Origin: Hydractinia symbiolongicarpus
Lineage: Eukaryota > Cnidaria > Hydrozoa > Anthoathecata > Hydractiniidae
Direction of reading: 5' to 3'
Assembly: GCF_029227915.1 (NCBI RefSeq)
Contig: NC_079884.1
Span: forward strand, 8,060,001 to 8,124,000
DNA: 64,000 nt
This document shows positions 21,683-31,525 of the stretch, piece by piece; within the stretch, counting starts at the first letter, position 1, and the number at the start of each line of letters is the position of its first letter. The translations under genes were made by a program, and so were the position numbers. The notes under the pieces were generated by a model. It was not told the origin of the DNA. It worked only from the letters and a program-made list of their open reading frames with translations, and did not search any database.

Positions 21683-21890
21683 TTAGAGCCCCCAGGGCTT
21701 CTTGTTTGTTTTTGATTTGAAAACGAAAATTGAGTTGAAATTTTCTTTTTGTATTGAATTAAAACAGAAAAATTGATAAAAAATGTGAAAATTGAATGTC
21801 TCTTTTAGGTCACGGATTGTACATGCATTAACAGGGTAGTTCTGTTATCAACACTCAAACACTAATAATTTACGCACTGCTACACTAAAC

Positions 21891-22021
21891 GGCATATGAG
21901 AAAAGTGAGACCCGATACCCTATGTGATACCCGAGACCCGAGACCCGATACCCTGACACCGATACCCGAGACCCGAGACCCAATACCCTGATACCGATAC
22001 CCGAGACCCGATACCCTGATT
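21891..22021 (+). repeat. Left MULE end: 7-bp-unit tandem repeat
   Basis: After GGCATATGAGAAAAGT the sequence runs in strict 7-bp register, mixing GAGACCC, GATACCC, AATACCC and variants such as TGATACC, for about 15 units. It is unlike the AT-rich surroundings. The right end (23467-23582) is the inverted counterpart and differs by loss or gain of whole 7-bp units. Confidence 0.92.
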
Positions 22022-22098
22022 TTTTAATATTTTTTTAAATTTTTTATTTGAATATGAACGATAATAAAAACACATTTTGATATGTATATATTTCTTCA

Positions 22099-23187
22099 TT
22101 ATACGGAAATATATGTTGCACGTAATATGCGAATATGTTGCTGGCTCAACAATGGTTTTATATCACCAGGAACTACAATGAAACTAGCATCAAAAAAATT
22201 ATTTTGTCTGATCAAACATGAATAATTAAAGTGATAATAGACGTTTTTAAATCCATTAGAGAATGTTTGTTTTTTCGTTGTAGGGTCGAAATAACTCCTT
22301 TTAGTTTTCGAAACCACGATTAAATTTTCTATATTGTCTGATGGAATATTTGACTGAAATTTTCCTCCACAACCATAGCAAGTTGATACATTTTTGTGGG
22401 TGTAGTTGAGTAGGAACAAGACATAACCATTATCTGTTGGTACAGGTGGTGCTGGTTTATTAACTGTTGCTGAAGGTGGAATAGGTTGCGTTGATGGTGT
22501 TCTCGTTTGTGCAGAAGCTTGTGGATTGATTAAATTTGTGATTGGAACCTTTTTAACGTTAGCTGGCCCTTTTCTTCTCTGAGTTGCCTTCGTTTTCTTT
22601 TTGCCCGCGTTTTTCCCTTTGGAAAAGTCTACTAGGCTTCTGACATTAGTTGTCTTTTTTTCGCATTGCTTTAAAAAAGGTTCGACCACATTCAACTTGA
22701 ATGCTATGCAGACAGTATGCGCACATATTCCGAAACCTTTAAACCGATAGCAAATTTCACAGCAAGTTAAAATGTTTTTTTTCTTGTTTATTCCAACTGT
22801 GAATGGTTGTTTTTCGTTTTTAGCATTTTTAACATAATATGTATCGCCAAATCCTTTGATGACATCTTTATTGTTACCAGCTAACATCTTTCATTATTTC
22901 TTCAACTATCGACTCTGGAATCCAATTTAACGTTTTCACAATCTCGACGTCTTTTCCATCTGAATTTTGAGTTTGAGAAGAAGTAATTTTCTTTTTCTGA
23001 ATTATATCAGATTTTCTTGGTGTATCTTGTTTTTCAGCATCGGGCAAGAATGTATTGAACTTATCGATTTCAGCTTTCCTTTGGGTCGGGATCATGTTGT
23101 AAAATTTGCTCTCAATTTAAGTGAGATTACAGCCTCTGTTACTCGAAAAACAATTTATATTTAAAAAAGAACATACCTTGATTCCAT
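22099..23187 (-). CDS. SWIM zinc-finger protein of the MULE element
   Basis: Probable exon 1 is 23187-23177 (ATGGAATCAAG, donor GTATGT). Exon 2 from 23108 joins in frame after a 68-bp intron and reads SKFYNMIPTQRKAEIDKF to WIPESIVEEIMKDVSW. A frame change near 22887-22874 then leads to a 262-codon frame ending at 22099. That second frame has C-C-x2-C...GICAHTVCIAF, a SWIM-type CxCxnCxH zinc ligand set, then a lysine-rich GKNAGKKKTKATQRRKG linker, a proline-rich spacer and a second cysteine pair CYGCGGKF. This is the C-terminal half of a MULE-type transposase or a derived DNA-binding protein; the DDE domain is absent. The frame change may be a small unrecognised intron or a mutation. The start exon is a prediction. 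Confidence 0.7.
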
Positions 23188-23466
23188 TGTAGTTGTAATT
23201 GAATGTAAAATATAATAAAAACGCGTTTTAAAATTACTATTACTTCACTAAACACACGAACTTCACTCTTTGCTTTTTCCTTTCCCATTCAATCCATCGA
23301 ACAGACACTTTCACATGCTTAATCTGGACTTCCTCATTAATTATTCATTCGATCGAACGTACTTCTTGCTTCGAATAAACTTAACATATCATCTCTGATA
23401 TGTTAGGTTTAAAAAACAAGAAAATAATGAGAAAAAATTAGATTTTTATTAATTAATAAAAAAAAA

Positions 23467-23582
23467 ATCAGGGTATCGGGTCTCGGGTATCGGTGTCAGG
23501 GTATTGGGTCTCGGGTATCGGTATCAGGGTATCGGGTCTCGGGTATCACATAGGGTATCGGGTCTCACTTTTCTCATATGCC
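23467..23582 (-). repeat. Right MULE end: 7-bp-unit tandem repeat
   Basis: Reverse complement of the left end, with the same GAGACCC/GATACCC units in register and the terminal CATATGCC. Followed directly by the 9-bp target duplication. Confidence 0.92.
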
Positions 23583-23689
23583 ACACTAAACTGGTACCCT
23601 TCCGTGCTTCACTAGTCTCGATAGTAAAAACAGTGACAAAAAAGAAGCACCATTTTAAAGTTCTAACTGCTAAAGCCGTAGAACAATAA

Positions 23690-24189
23690 AGCTCGATTCC
23701 CACTGTGGTTTAAGTGTGTTTTAAGTATGTTTTAAATAAGATTTTAAAGTTAAAGCATGATGGGAACGTGTTCGCGTTTTAAAATTTTTGGCATAAAACC
23801 TGTTTAAGCCACAGACAAAATAAAACCTTAGATGAAAAAATTTTGATGTTGTGGTTTAAAGTTCAAAGGCGCCCGATAAATGCCGAAGCAGTTTTCAACG
23901 ATTTTAGGGCACATTTTGCGCATTTTCACTCTAAGACAGAAAAGAGAATAAAAAATGGCAGAAAAAAATCTAAGTTTGTTACAGGGAAGCGTACTTATTA
24001 GCGTACTTATTTGCCAATATCCAGTGATTTTTGATAATTGACACAAAGGCTACCAAATGAGAAACGCGACATGTTTTTGTTTTAAAACACAGTGGGAATG
24101 GTCAGGGTTTACTTTAATTTTTAAAACACATTTAAAACCTTTTAGGTTTTATATTTAAACCCAACTTAAACCACAGGGGGAATCAAGCT
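23690..24189. mobile_element. MITE of about 500 bp
   Basis: Imperfect terminal inverted repeats of about 25 bp: left GATTCCCACTGTGGTTTAAG, right CTTAAACCACAGGGGGAATC. Subterminal TTTTAAA-rich words also mirror each other. The interior has no domain. The target duplication is unclear (perhaps a short A/T-only word), so the superfamily is not assigned. Confidence 0.8.
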
Positions 24190-26375
24190 TAAATGTTTTT
24201 TATGATCCGTAAAAAAGTCTAAGTCTAAAACGGCGCCTTATACATATCTAATATATCACGTGAAATAATCATGATTCTCTTGTGATCATGGGGTTCAAAG
24301 TCCATGGTTTGTTTTGATTTTTCACGTCGTGATAAAAAAAAAACACTTGAGCAAAATGTGCTGAAGAAAATGTGTTCATTGAAGAACGAAACACGAGGTT
24401 ATTTAGAGATGGAAGAATTCATGCTTTGTTATTTAACTTCAACTTTTTTATCATATCGTTTAATACTTCGGGAAGCAGGGTTTTTTTACAGTTAAAAAAA
24501 ATAAAAGATATAAAAATTATTTTGTTTGTTTCTGTAAATACTTTTACTTTATTGTTTACATTGAAAATGTTTGGTTAAGTTGTTGTTTTGTATCCCTTTT
24601 TGTTTGTTTGTTTTTTATTTTTTGTTTGATTTTATTTTGTTGTTATCACTTTAGTCTCTAATTATACAATTATATGTGACGAAGAGTCTATTCTTTTGCT
24701 TCAAACAATTGCTCGTTATTCTTATCAGTTATTTTATAATTGTTTTTTGATATCTTTTAAGTTTTTTTAAACAAAACACCCTGTGAATCGTTATTTCTGG
24801 GGGTCGTGTGAATCAGTATCTCTGGGAGTCGATGGGTATAAACCTTGTTTCTTTATTAGAACCTAGTTTTTAAGAACATTTAGGCTAAGATTTTCCCAAA
24901 TAAGAACATCATATTTTTTAAGCTATGGGAATACTTGACATACGGCTAGCAAAACAGACATCGAGAAAATGTTTTCCTGGCTACGCATTGATAAATTTTA
25001 AGCACTTTTTTTGAAAATAAAGCAAACGACTTTGTTCAAATTTGGAATCACCAATGTTGAACATTGCGGAGGAAAGGTGTCTGGACCATCGTTCGCAGAA
25101 GATATCATTCATTGGATATATATTTTTACCAAAAAAATAAGAAACTGAATAAGAAAATTAAAAAAAAACATTTTAAATTTAGTTTAAAATTAAGAAACTT
25201 TTGACCCTTCACTAAGTTTCTTATAAAAAAAACTGTATCTCCATCGTACTAGGTGCATACAAATCTACAAAGCGCGTGGCGAATTTCAGCTTAAATTTGT
25301 TGAAAAAAAAAAGCACATCCAAGCCCGACTTAAAATTTAGAAGTTCTTATAAAAAATAGACTTTTAATTATTATATTTTAATACATGATATTAAATTTCT
25401 CATCTGCTGTTGTGGTATTATCTTTCACCATCAGCAGTTTTTTCATGCTTCCCTTCCTCTTTTGCGATGTCAAACAGATCCGCTTTGTCATGCACCACCA
25501 GACTTTACTCGGCGAATAGAATTGTGTTTCTGTGACTGTATTTTTTTTTCTTCTTGAGTTAGATGGTAGGCTAAAGAAGTGATCTGAAAGAGTATGAAGA
25601 CGCTGGAACAACAGACGCTACTACCTTTAGCACGGGTCTGTAACATTTTTTATATGAGGTAGCAACGCCTTTGAGAAGCAAATAAAACAAAACTGAAAAA
25701 TGTTTGAAAAAATTTTAATTATTTCAAAAAACATCGCTTTACAGATCCGTGTTTTTGTGCGAATTTCGGTATTCAAACTCCTAAGGAATAAAATAGCGAA
25801 ATGCTTCTGGAGCAATTAGATTGAGCGGTTTGTAACTTTCGGAATTGTTTTTTTATTAATTGTAATTGACCTATCAAACCACATAACATCGGATATAATA
25901 ATTCTTTAACGTCATCGCCATATTTCCTTATTAGTCAACATTTGGCACGTAAATCATGAAGGAATTCGTTTAAATAAATTTACTTTGTCGGTATAGATGT
26001 TTACATTAAAAAAATGTAGCAACATTAAATTGCGGAAATTTCGGACGTTTTTTCTTCCGAACAAAAGAAATCAACATTTCTGAAAGGCCTACTAGTTTAC
26101 GCTGATTGTTTTTAATTTCAACAACAATAACAACAACAGCATCGAGGTGCTAAAAAGCACACGTGATAACATTTCGTTTCTGTAATAGTGCTGTAATATG
26201 GGTCGCATTTTTTTTTTAATGTTAGTTAGTTAAAGAGGCAAAAAGTTGTTGAAACAGCATATTAGGCCGCCATTGATGAAACCTGGGAATATAGCATGTT
26301 GAGATCTGGAAGTTTTTTGTTCTTTCACATCATTATTTTGGTCATTTTTAATATGGTGTTGTTCGTGAAGTTGCA
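24190..26375. other. Intergenic DNA without recognised gene
   Basis: Low-complexity T-rich stretches (24590-24660) and AT-rich DNA. The minus-strand open frames around 25378-25815 have no recognised domain and no convincing splice context. Nothing supported. Confidence 0.5.
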
Positions 26376-27290
26376 TTATTAGGGGCGAAACAAGAACGGG
26401 GACTATCTACAACGACGTTGCCAATAACTTTCCAAATAGTCATAACGAAAAGAGATTCTATTGTTTATGCCATTTATATTTTGCTCAATTAGCGCAGCTC
26501 GACTGAAACTGAAGTATTTATTAACATGGCTTATGTTGGAGTTGATTATTTTAATTTTGATGCAATTGATGTGTTGAAAGAAAATCACGAATTTAGTGAG
26601 GAGATATCGGAAGAAATGGTAGCTGTTTCTTCTGCGAGCTGTTTTTTCTTGCATTATTTGATCGAAGACTGGTAAAACACAGACCGATATAGTTCTGCCC
26701 CTTAAACTGCTAAAAAGGAACAAAGAACCACTGTCCGTTTTTTCACCAACTCATATTTTACCATAAAAAGAGAGACATTTTGCAGCTAAATCCAAACAAT
26801 ATTTGATCAACTAGAAGGATAGCGAACAGTCAAAAGAGTCGTCGACATTCTAGCAGAACACATGAAAGCCCGTCGTAAGAAAAAAATTAAACAAAAGCGA
26901 TAACGTAAAATAAAATCAAAACAAATATGGCTACTGTCAAACTTGCAGAAGATTAGACAAAGCGCTGAATACACAAAATTTAAAAAGAAAAAACTTATTT
27001 TCGCTTTTTTACGTACTTTTTTTCGGCTAGACATCTTTACTTGAAGGAAGGACGACAGCTTTGTTTTTGGGGAATTTACTTTGATCTGCACATCGCATTG
27101 AAAAATATAATAAAACTAGTCGTTAACCCATGGAAAAATCCACGGGTTCGTCCGTCGCAATTAAGCTACCATTTTGCGTGACAGACAGACAGACGGACGG
27201 ACGGACAGACGTATATGGGCATTATAATATAGATTTTTACCGTCGTAGATGGCCCCGTTCTTGTTTCGTTAGGTCCCTAGTAATACTACA
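26376..27290. mobile_element. TIR-bounded non-autonomous element
   Basis: CGAAACAAGAACGGGGACTA at 26386 is mirrored by TGGCCCCGTTCTTGTTTCG at 27250-27268. The match extends imperfectly to about 30 bp (TCTACAACG / CGTCGTAGA). The element is about 0.9 kb with no transposase. A copy of the dispersed ATTATAATATAGAT repeat lies just inside its right end. Open frames within it are not convincing. Confidence 0.6.
27113..27236 (+). repeat. Dispersed ATTATAATATAGAT repeat, copy 2
   Basis: Begins AAAACTAGTCGTTAACCCAT, passes CACGGGTTCGTCCGTC and an expanded (ACAGACAG/ACGGACGG) tetranucleotide run, and ends GGGCATTATAATATAGAT. Copies at 16503-16615 and 30718-30832. Confidence 0.8.
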
Positions 27291-27907
27291 CTTAAAAACT
27301 CCCATTCTAAATATTTGTCTTTTAATTTGTTTAATTTTTCCTATTATTGAAATTATTTACACAGGTCCTCTTCAGTTCCTAATGGTACTGCTATTAATGA
27401 AGGTCCTGTGAAGGGGGTCTTAATGCATTTAAAGCTCACAATTGAAATACGAAAGGCATGCAAGCACAGTGATCGCTCAAATGGACAACCGCCTTAGATA
27501 TTAATTTTATTCTCGTTATTATTAGAATTTTACTGTGTGTTATGACAAGGGAAATTAGAGTGACCAACTTTAATTTCTACAACAACTGTGACAAGTCTGT
27601 TTCGTGCAAATTTTTTGATGCACGTCAAAATAATGCATATTTCTTATTAAAAATCTGGCTTTACTAGGCTATCTGATGTAATGAATTTTAATCATGGACA
27701 CTCCAGAGGTATCATGCTTACCACCAATTATCCAGTCACCCACACTCCCCCGCAGGGGCTGAGTTTTGTTTAATGGGATTATATATTTCGAAATAGTTAA
27801 GATGTATTTCTCATATATTGTGGAACATGTAACTTTATCTCATCAGTTTAGATTCAACAGACAAACTATTACACAGCTTCGCTTCTTCTTGTATTTCTCA
27901 TTACAAG

Positions 27908-28761
27908 ATGTCGATACGAAAAGTCTTACACAATGTCGTACGGTTGTCATCCACAAGAGCAAGTTTTAGAACTAGTACTGCAAACGCTGGTAAGAATTTT
28001 TATTCCTGAGGAATTTGATAAATTTTGTGGCAAAGAGAATTCCTATTTTCGTCATTCGTGAAGAAACCAGTTGAAAGCCATAAGACACATTCTTATCCCC
28101 CCTTCTTTTCGTCGCACGGTCGAAACGATACTCCACAGGTCTCTCTTATCGAGGAAATGGCGTTTCTTTTTACTTAATGAATATGATTCTCTGGATGTTA
28201 AAAATCACGATGAGAGGAGGGAAATGTTTTAATTTATTTATTTATTTTTTCTCAGATATCATTCAGCAACAAAATTCTTCAGAGTATTCACTTGATGGAG
28301 AGAAGATTGAGTGTAGACTCAAATTCAATAAAACAGGTTAGTTCTTGTTAAATAAAATCAATGATTTATATATTTTCGCAGTCAGTTGATCTGCTTTGTA
28401 TTTATTCAAAACATCCGCAGGGTCTTTTGACCCCTGAGCTGTTACTACGGAGCGGTCATGTTTATAAATAGGCAAAATGCACTGGGAACACTGTTGTACA
28501 TTTCCTTCTTATCACCTGGTACTCACAAAAGTAATTTTTTAAGGAGGTTTATCCTTGCCCTGACCGACACTGAAAAAGCTTTTTAAAAAAAAACTTTGAG
28601 AATCTCAGAGCAAAACCGGTTTCACTCCAAATTTGTAATCGAGTTTTGTTTCAGGTGACAGAACAGAAGAAGAACTGGCGATGATTGTCGAAAGCGCTCG
28701 CGCGAAATCTTTTGACGACAGTTTGAAGAATGTTGCTTCTGTTAAATTCGAGGCAACTTGA
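27908..28761 (+). CDS. Small three-exon gene, predicted mitochondrial protein
   Basis: Exons 27908-27989, 28256-28336 and 28655-28761 have consensus borders (GTAAGA, CTCAG, GTTAGT, TTTCAG). All join in phase 1 and give 89 residues. Exon 1 encodes MSIRKVLHNVVRLSSTRASF, which is rich in R, S and hydrophobics with no acids, as in a mitochondrial presequence. Exon 2 encodes SLDGEKIECRLKFNKTG. Exon 3 encodes RTEEELAMIVESARAKSFDD and ends VKFEAT, stop TGA. I do not recognise the family. The consistent phases across three exons make a real gene likely. Open frames upstream of the ATG are not needed. Location in the mitochondrial matrix is inferred. Confidence 0.7.
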
Positions 28762-29497
28762 ATTTGTGCACCCGCTAAATAAGTTTTGTGTATATTCTAC
28801 GACTAATTATATTTTGTAAATATGTCCTATTGCTCGACTAGCGCCTTGTTTTGGTTTACTACACGTCGTGGCACCAAAAAGCGAAGAGAGGCAATGGGTA
28901 CAAGTTTAACCAAACTTGCGATTACAGCTATGCGTTTACTAAACTGTAATCTCGACTTGTCCCAACAGTTTACCTTCTGTCCACACCCGTAGAAACTCCG
29001 TGGAGGAATTATCTTATTCACATGTCACGTGACTTCTTAAGGCAAAGTTTATAAGTTGGGGATGATGGTTGTTGATTTTTTTATTTAGGCTTATTTTTGT
29101 ACATATTTTGTTTTATAGAAAGATTGTCACATTTGGTTGTTTTATAGATATCTTTTGCCCCTCCTCCCCTCCCTCCTTCCCTCATCCCCTGCGGTACCGT
29201 ATACAACCTCGTTTACAGGGACTCCTAGCTAAAGGTGATCTAGAAGGCTAAACCATATTGTTTGTCATGCTGGCATTCAAAAATATGGGAACGAGATTGA
29301 TTGTAATACCAAAAGGGTAGACTGTTTTATTTTTAGACTATACAAAGTGATTTGTGTAATGTCCGTCTTCTCTGTTTATCACAAGAACAAAAACTTTTAA
29401 ACGAGTGTTTTACACAGCATTTCTCGAAAATATATCATGTGCTTTCTTTTTTAATGACATGTTTTTTTCCAACCCCCTAAACATAACTATTAATAGA
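28762..29497. other. 3' flank of the small gene, no feature
   Basis: Probably holds the 3' UTR of the small mitochondrial-type gene. The minus-strand open frame at 28827-29021 has no domain. A pyrimidine-rich run lies at 29155-29190. Confidence 0.4.
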
Positions 29498-29836
29498 GGA
29501 GACTGGTGATGAACTTAAAAACGACACAAAAGAATGTTCCATTTTATTTTTTGAAAGTGCTAAAAAGAATATAGTTGAGTCCATTATATATTTATTAGAC
29601 CCAAACAAAAAAGTCGTTTCATTTGTTTATTTGATGTTTAGCAGAGTTTTTAAACGTTGCATGTTTCGGCTCTAACACAAAAGAGGATTTTATATCACTA
29701 TGCTAAAAAAGGTTTTCCTTCACAGCTGGTTTCAAGACTGCGAAAAGAAGACAATATTGAGAATTTAGTGATAATTTTACGTGTACTTGAAATTGATATA
29801 GATTCTGTGTTGGGACACAACATGAACCAGTCATAG
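29498..29836 (+). pseudogene. Possible exons of an unidentified gene
   Basis: Following ...TTAATAG at 29497 the plus strand is open for about 60 codons (ETGDELKNDTKECSILFFES, AKKNIVESIIYLLD) to a stop near 29675. After an acceptor-like CTTCACAG at 29725, a 36-codon frame (LVSRLRKEDNIENLVIILRV) ends TAG at 29836. Composition looks coding. The helical leucine pattern slightly recalls ankyrin-type repeats, but no motif is decisive. Donor sites are weak and upstream exons were not found, so this may be a gene tail or a relic. Confidence 0.3.
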
Positions 29837-30006
29837 ATTCAATCACGTTTTTCTGAAGGTAACGAGTTATTTGTAATGTTATCACAGCCGCCGGAAGAAC
29901 GCAGCTAAGGAAGAAAAGTGACATTTTTTCCGACCTTTCAGACTTTAGTCTGTGGTACACACTATCAAAGAAACTTTACAGACAGTTTTGAAGTCTGCAA
30001 ATAGCT

Positions 30007-30249
30007 ATGATCCGTTCTACACGTGTCAACGACCGCATGGCTAGTTTACGGCGACCGTTGACTCTGTATGTCGACGATTCATATACACGCGCAATAAGAA
30101 TGAACGAACTTAACATTGACCACGGATTACCAAGTAAACAACGATTAGTGAAACAAAAACAAGCCGTAAAAAAGAAAAAGAAAAATAATATATTGACATG
30201 GTCTTTACTAGCTTTTTCATGCAGTGGAAAAACGGCCAATCAAAAATAA
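30007..30249 (+). CDS. Unassigned open frame, basic protein
   Basis: 80 codons from ATG, starting MIRSTRVNDRMASLRRPLTL, followed by YVDDSYTRAIRMNELNIDHG and a lysine-rich tail. No domain recognised. The opposite strand is also open here, so the coding strand is not certain. It could be a small nuclear basic protein or chance. Confidence 0.25.
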   Translation: MIRSTRVNDRMASLRRPLTLYVDDSYTRAIRMNELNIDHGLPSKQRLVKQKQAVKKKKKNNILTWSLLAFSCSGKTANQK

Positions 30250-30717
30250 CGATTGGATTTGAAGATGTTGCAAAATGCTCACTACTTCGTGAAAACAAAC
30301 AAACAAAAACAACAACAAAAGAATAAAATTCTATAAAATCTGTGCTATCAAAGAACGAAATATGACAAGTTATATTTTATAATGTTTTACAAGAGTCAAT
30401 CAAAACATAATATCCCATGTAATTATTCACTTTCAATTAAAAATGAAATGATTAATGATTCACTTTGAGGTAACTCATGTTATGAAAAGCTGATCTCCTG
30501 GGTTTTTTTTCCGTGTAGAAAAGAATTCACATTCAGAGATCTGAGTACTAGGTTGAAATTATTATAATGAAAGCAACGTATTTGTGTGAGCAAACGCAAA
30601 ATATTTCTGTTTATACGTCAATACGAAACATTGGCGGGAGAAAAATTTCGCCATTTTGCGTTTTTACCTAAAATCGTGAAATTAATTCCCTGCAAAATCT
30701 TGATCGATATTTACTAA
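30250..30717. other. AT-rich spacer
   Basis: No gene or recognised repeat. Confidence 0.45.
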
Positions 30718-30832
30718 AACTAGTCTGTGGCCCGACGATTTTCCCGTTCGTTTTATCCGCATTAAGCACGTCTCGCTACTTGCGGTACCATTTTACGTGA
30801 TAGACATATACGTGTATTTTAATATAGATCGT
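30718..30832 (+). repeat. Dispersed ATTATAATATAGAT repeat, copy 3
   Basis: Begins AAACTAGTCTGTGGCCCG and ends ACGTGTATTTTAATATAGAT. The expanded tetranucleotide of copy 2 is reduced to a single GATAGACATA here. Confidence 0.75.
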
Positions 30833-30899
30833 TGATTATTATTTCTTAGCTTATTGTTAGAAAGAGAGATTTGATTTTCACATACTTTAAGTGGATAAA

Positions 30900-31030
30900 A
30901 TTACGCGTGGACTAATTTTCGGAGACGCCATGTTTGCTGTATTTAACGTGGACTTAATGACAATTCTACAGTATTTTTCGCGTGGACTAACTTTTGCTTT
31001 TTTTTAATTTTTGCGGATACAACGTGGTAA
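30900..31030 (+). repeat. GCGTGGACTAATTTT repeat, left cluster
   Basis: Three variants of CGCGTGGACTAATTTTGCGG. The same words recur at 33040-33115, on the other side of the LINE remnant, suggesting the LINE or a larger block sits inside one repeat element. Confidence 0.6.
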
Positions 31031-31118
31031 AGAGTAACATAAAATTTAGCTAACAAACCGAAGTAGTGTAGCTAACTTTTTCTAAAACATAAAACTTTTT
31101 GGAATAAAAAGTTGTCAA

Positions 31119-31196
31119 AGGCGTTGCCATTCTCGTCCCCAGAGCTCTTTCAATTTATCTGAAAGAGCTCTGGGATCGAGAATGAGGCGTTGCCAT
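31119..31196. mobile_element. Minimal foldback element in a 12-bp duplication
   Basis: Arms 31128-31152 and 31160-31184 (TTCTCG..CCCAGAGCTCTTTC in one orientation, GAAAGAGCTCTGGGATCGAG in the other) differ at only two of 25 positions with a 7-nt loop. The direct duplication AGGCGTTGCCAT stands at 31119-31130 and 31185-31196, overlapping the arm ends by a few bases. This looks like a tiny MITE insertion with its target duplication. Confidence 0.8.
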
Positions 31197-31525
31197 CTTT
31201 AATACTATTCATATTTTTAATCTAAAAAGTCGCTATATCGTCACAATCGTTGACATTTGGATATCTTCAGTTGGAAATTCATCAGCTGCAAAAACGTCAA
31301 CACAATCGGTGTTTTGATTAAATCCATTTGTGAAAATGGGTTAGATAGAAAAATAGATAAATAGATAATTTATTTGTTAAAGAAGGTTAGTTACAATGGC
31401 AGTTTAAAAAATGATGTGGACCTCCTGAAAATATAAAATTTAAAACAATACATTATATACAAGTACATGAAATTAAATGAACATTACATGAAACTCTGTA
31501 GTTTAATAATAATCATAAGCATCAT

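Larger units (their letters stand above)
18170..21818. mobile_element. Integrase-like transposon with ~417-bp terminal inverted repeats
   Basis: 18170-18586 is repeated in reverse complement at 20111-20390 plus 21705-21818. Outer ends begin AATCCGTGACCTAAAAG. The right arm is split by an insertion (20391-21704). The interior (18690-19952) encodes a broken integrase-fold transposase on the minus strand. Long inverted repeats plus an rve-like catalytic domain separate this from Tc1/mariner. No clear target duplication was found. Confidence 0.82.
21891..23582. mobile_element. Mutator-like (MULE) element with 9-bp target duplication
   Basis: The element is 1692 bp long and flanked by a perfect direct 9-bp duplication ACACTAAAC (21882-21890 and 23583-23591). 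Terminal inverted repeats of about 115-130 bp begin GGCATATGAGAAAAGTGAGA and continue as 7-bp units (GAGACCC, GATACCC). A 9-bp duplication with long inverted repeats is typical of the Mutator superfamily. The internal SWIM zinc-finger protein agrees, because MULE transposases usually end in SWIM. The catalytic MULE domain is missing, so the copy is non-autonomous. Near-identity of the two ends and duplications suggests a recent insertion. Confidence 0.9.

Noticed and set aside
21891-22021. Telomeric repeat
   Set aside because: The 7-bp units are not a known telomere sequence and occur as an inverted pair bounding one element with a target duplication.
26403-27091. Two minus-strand frames of about 100 codons as host genes
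   Set aside because: They lie inside a TIR-bounded element, have no domain and are rich in F, I and K as expected for AT-rich noise.
27130-27411. 93-codon plus-strand frame with a RQTDGRTD repeat
   Set aside because: It translates the tetranucleotide run of the dispersed repeat and the end of a TIR element.
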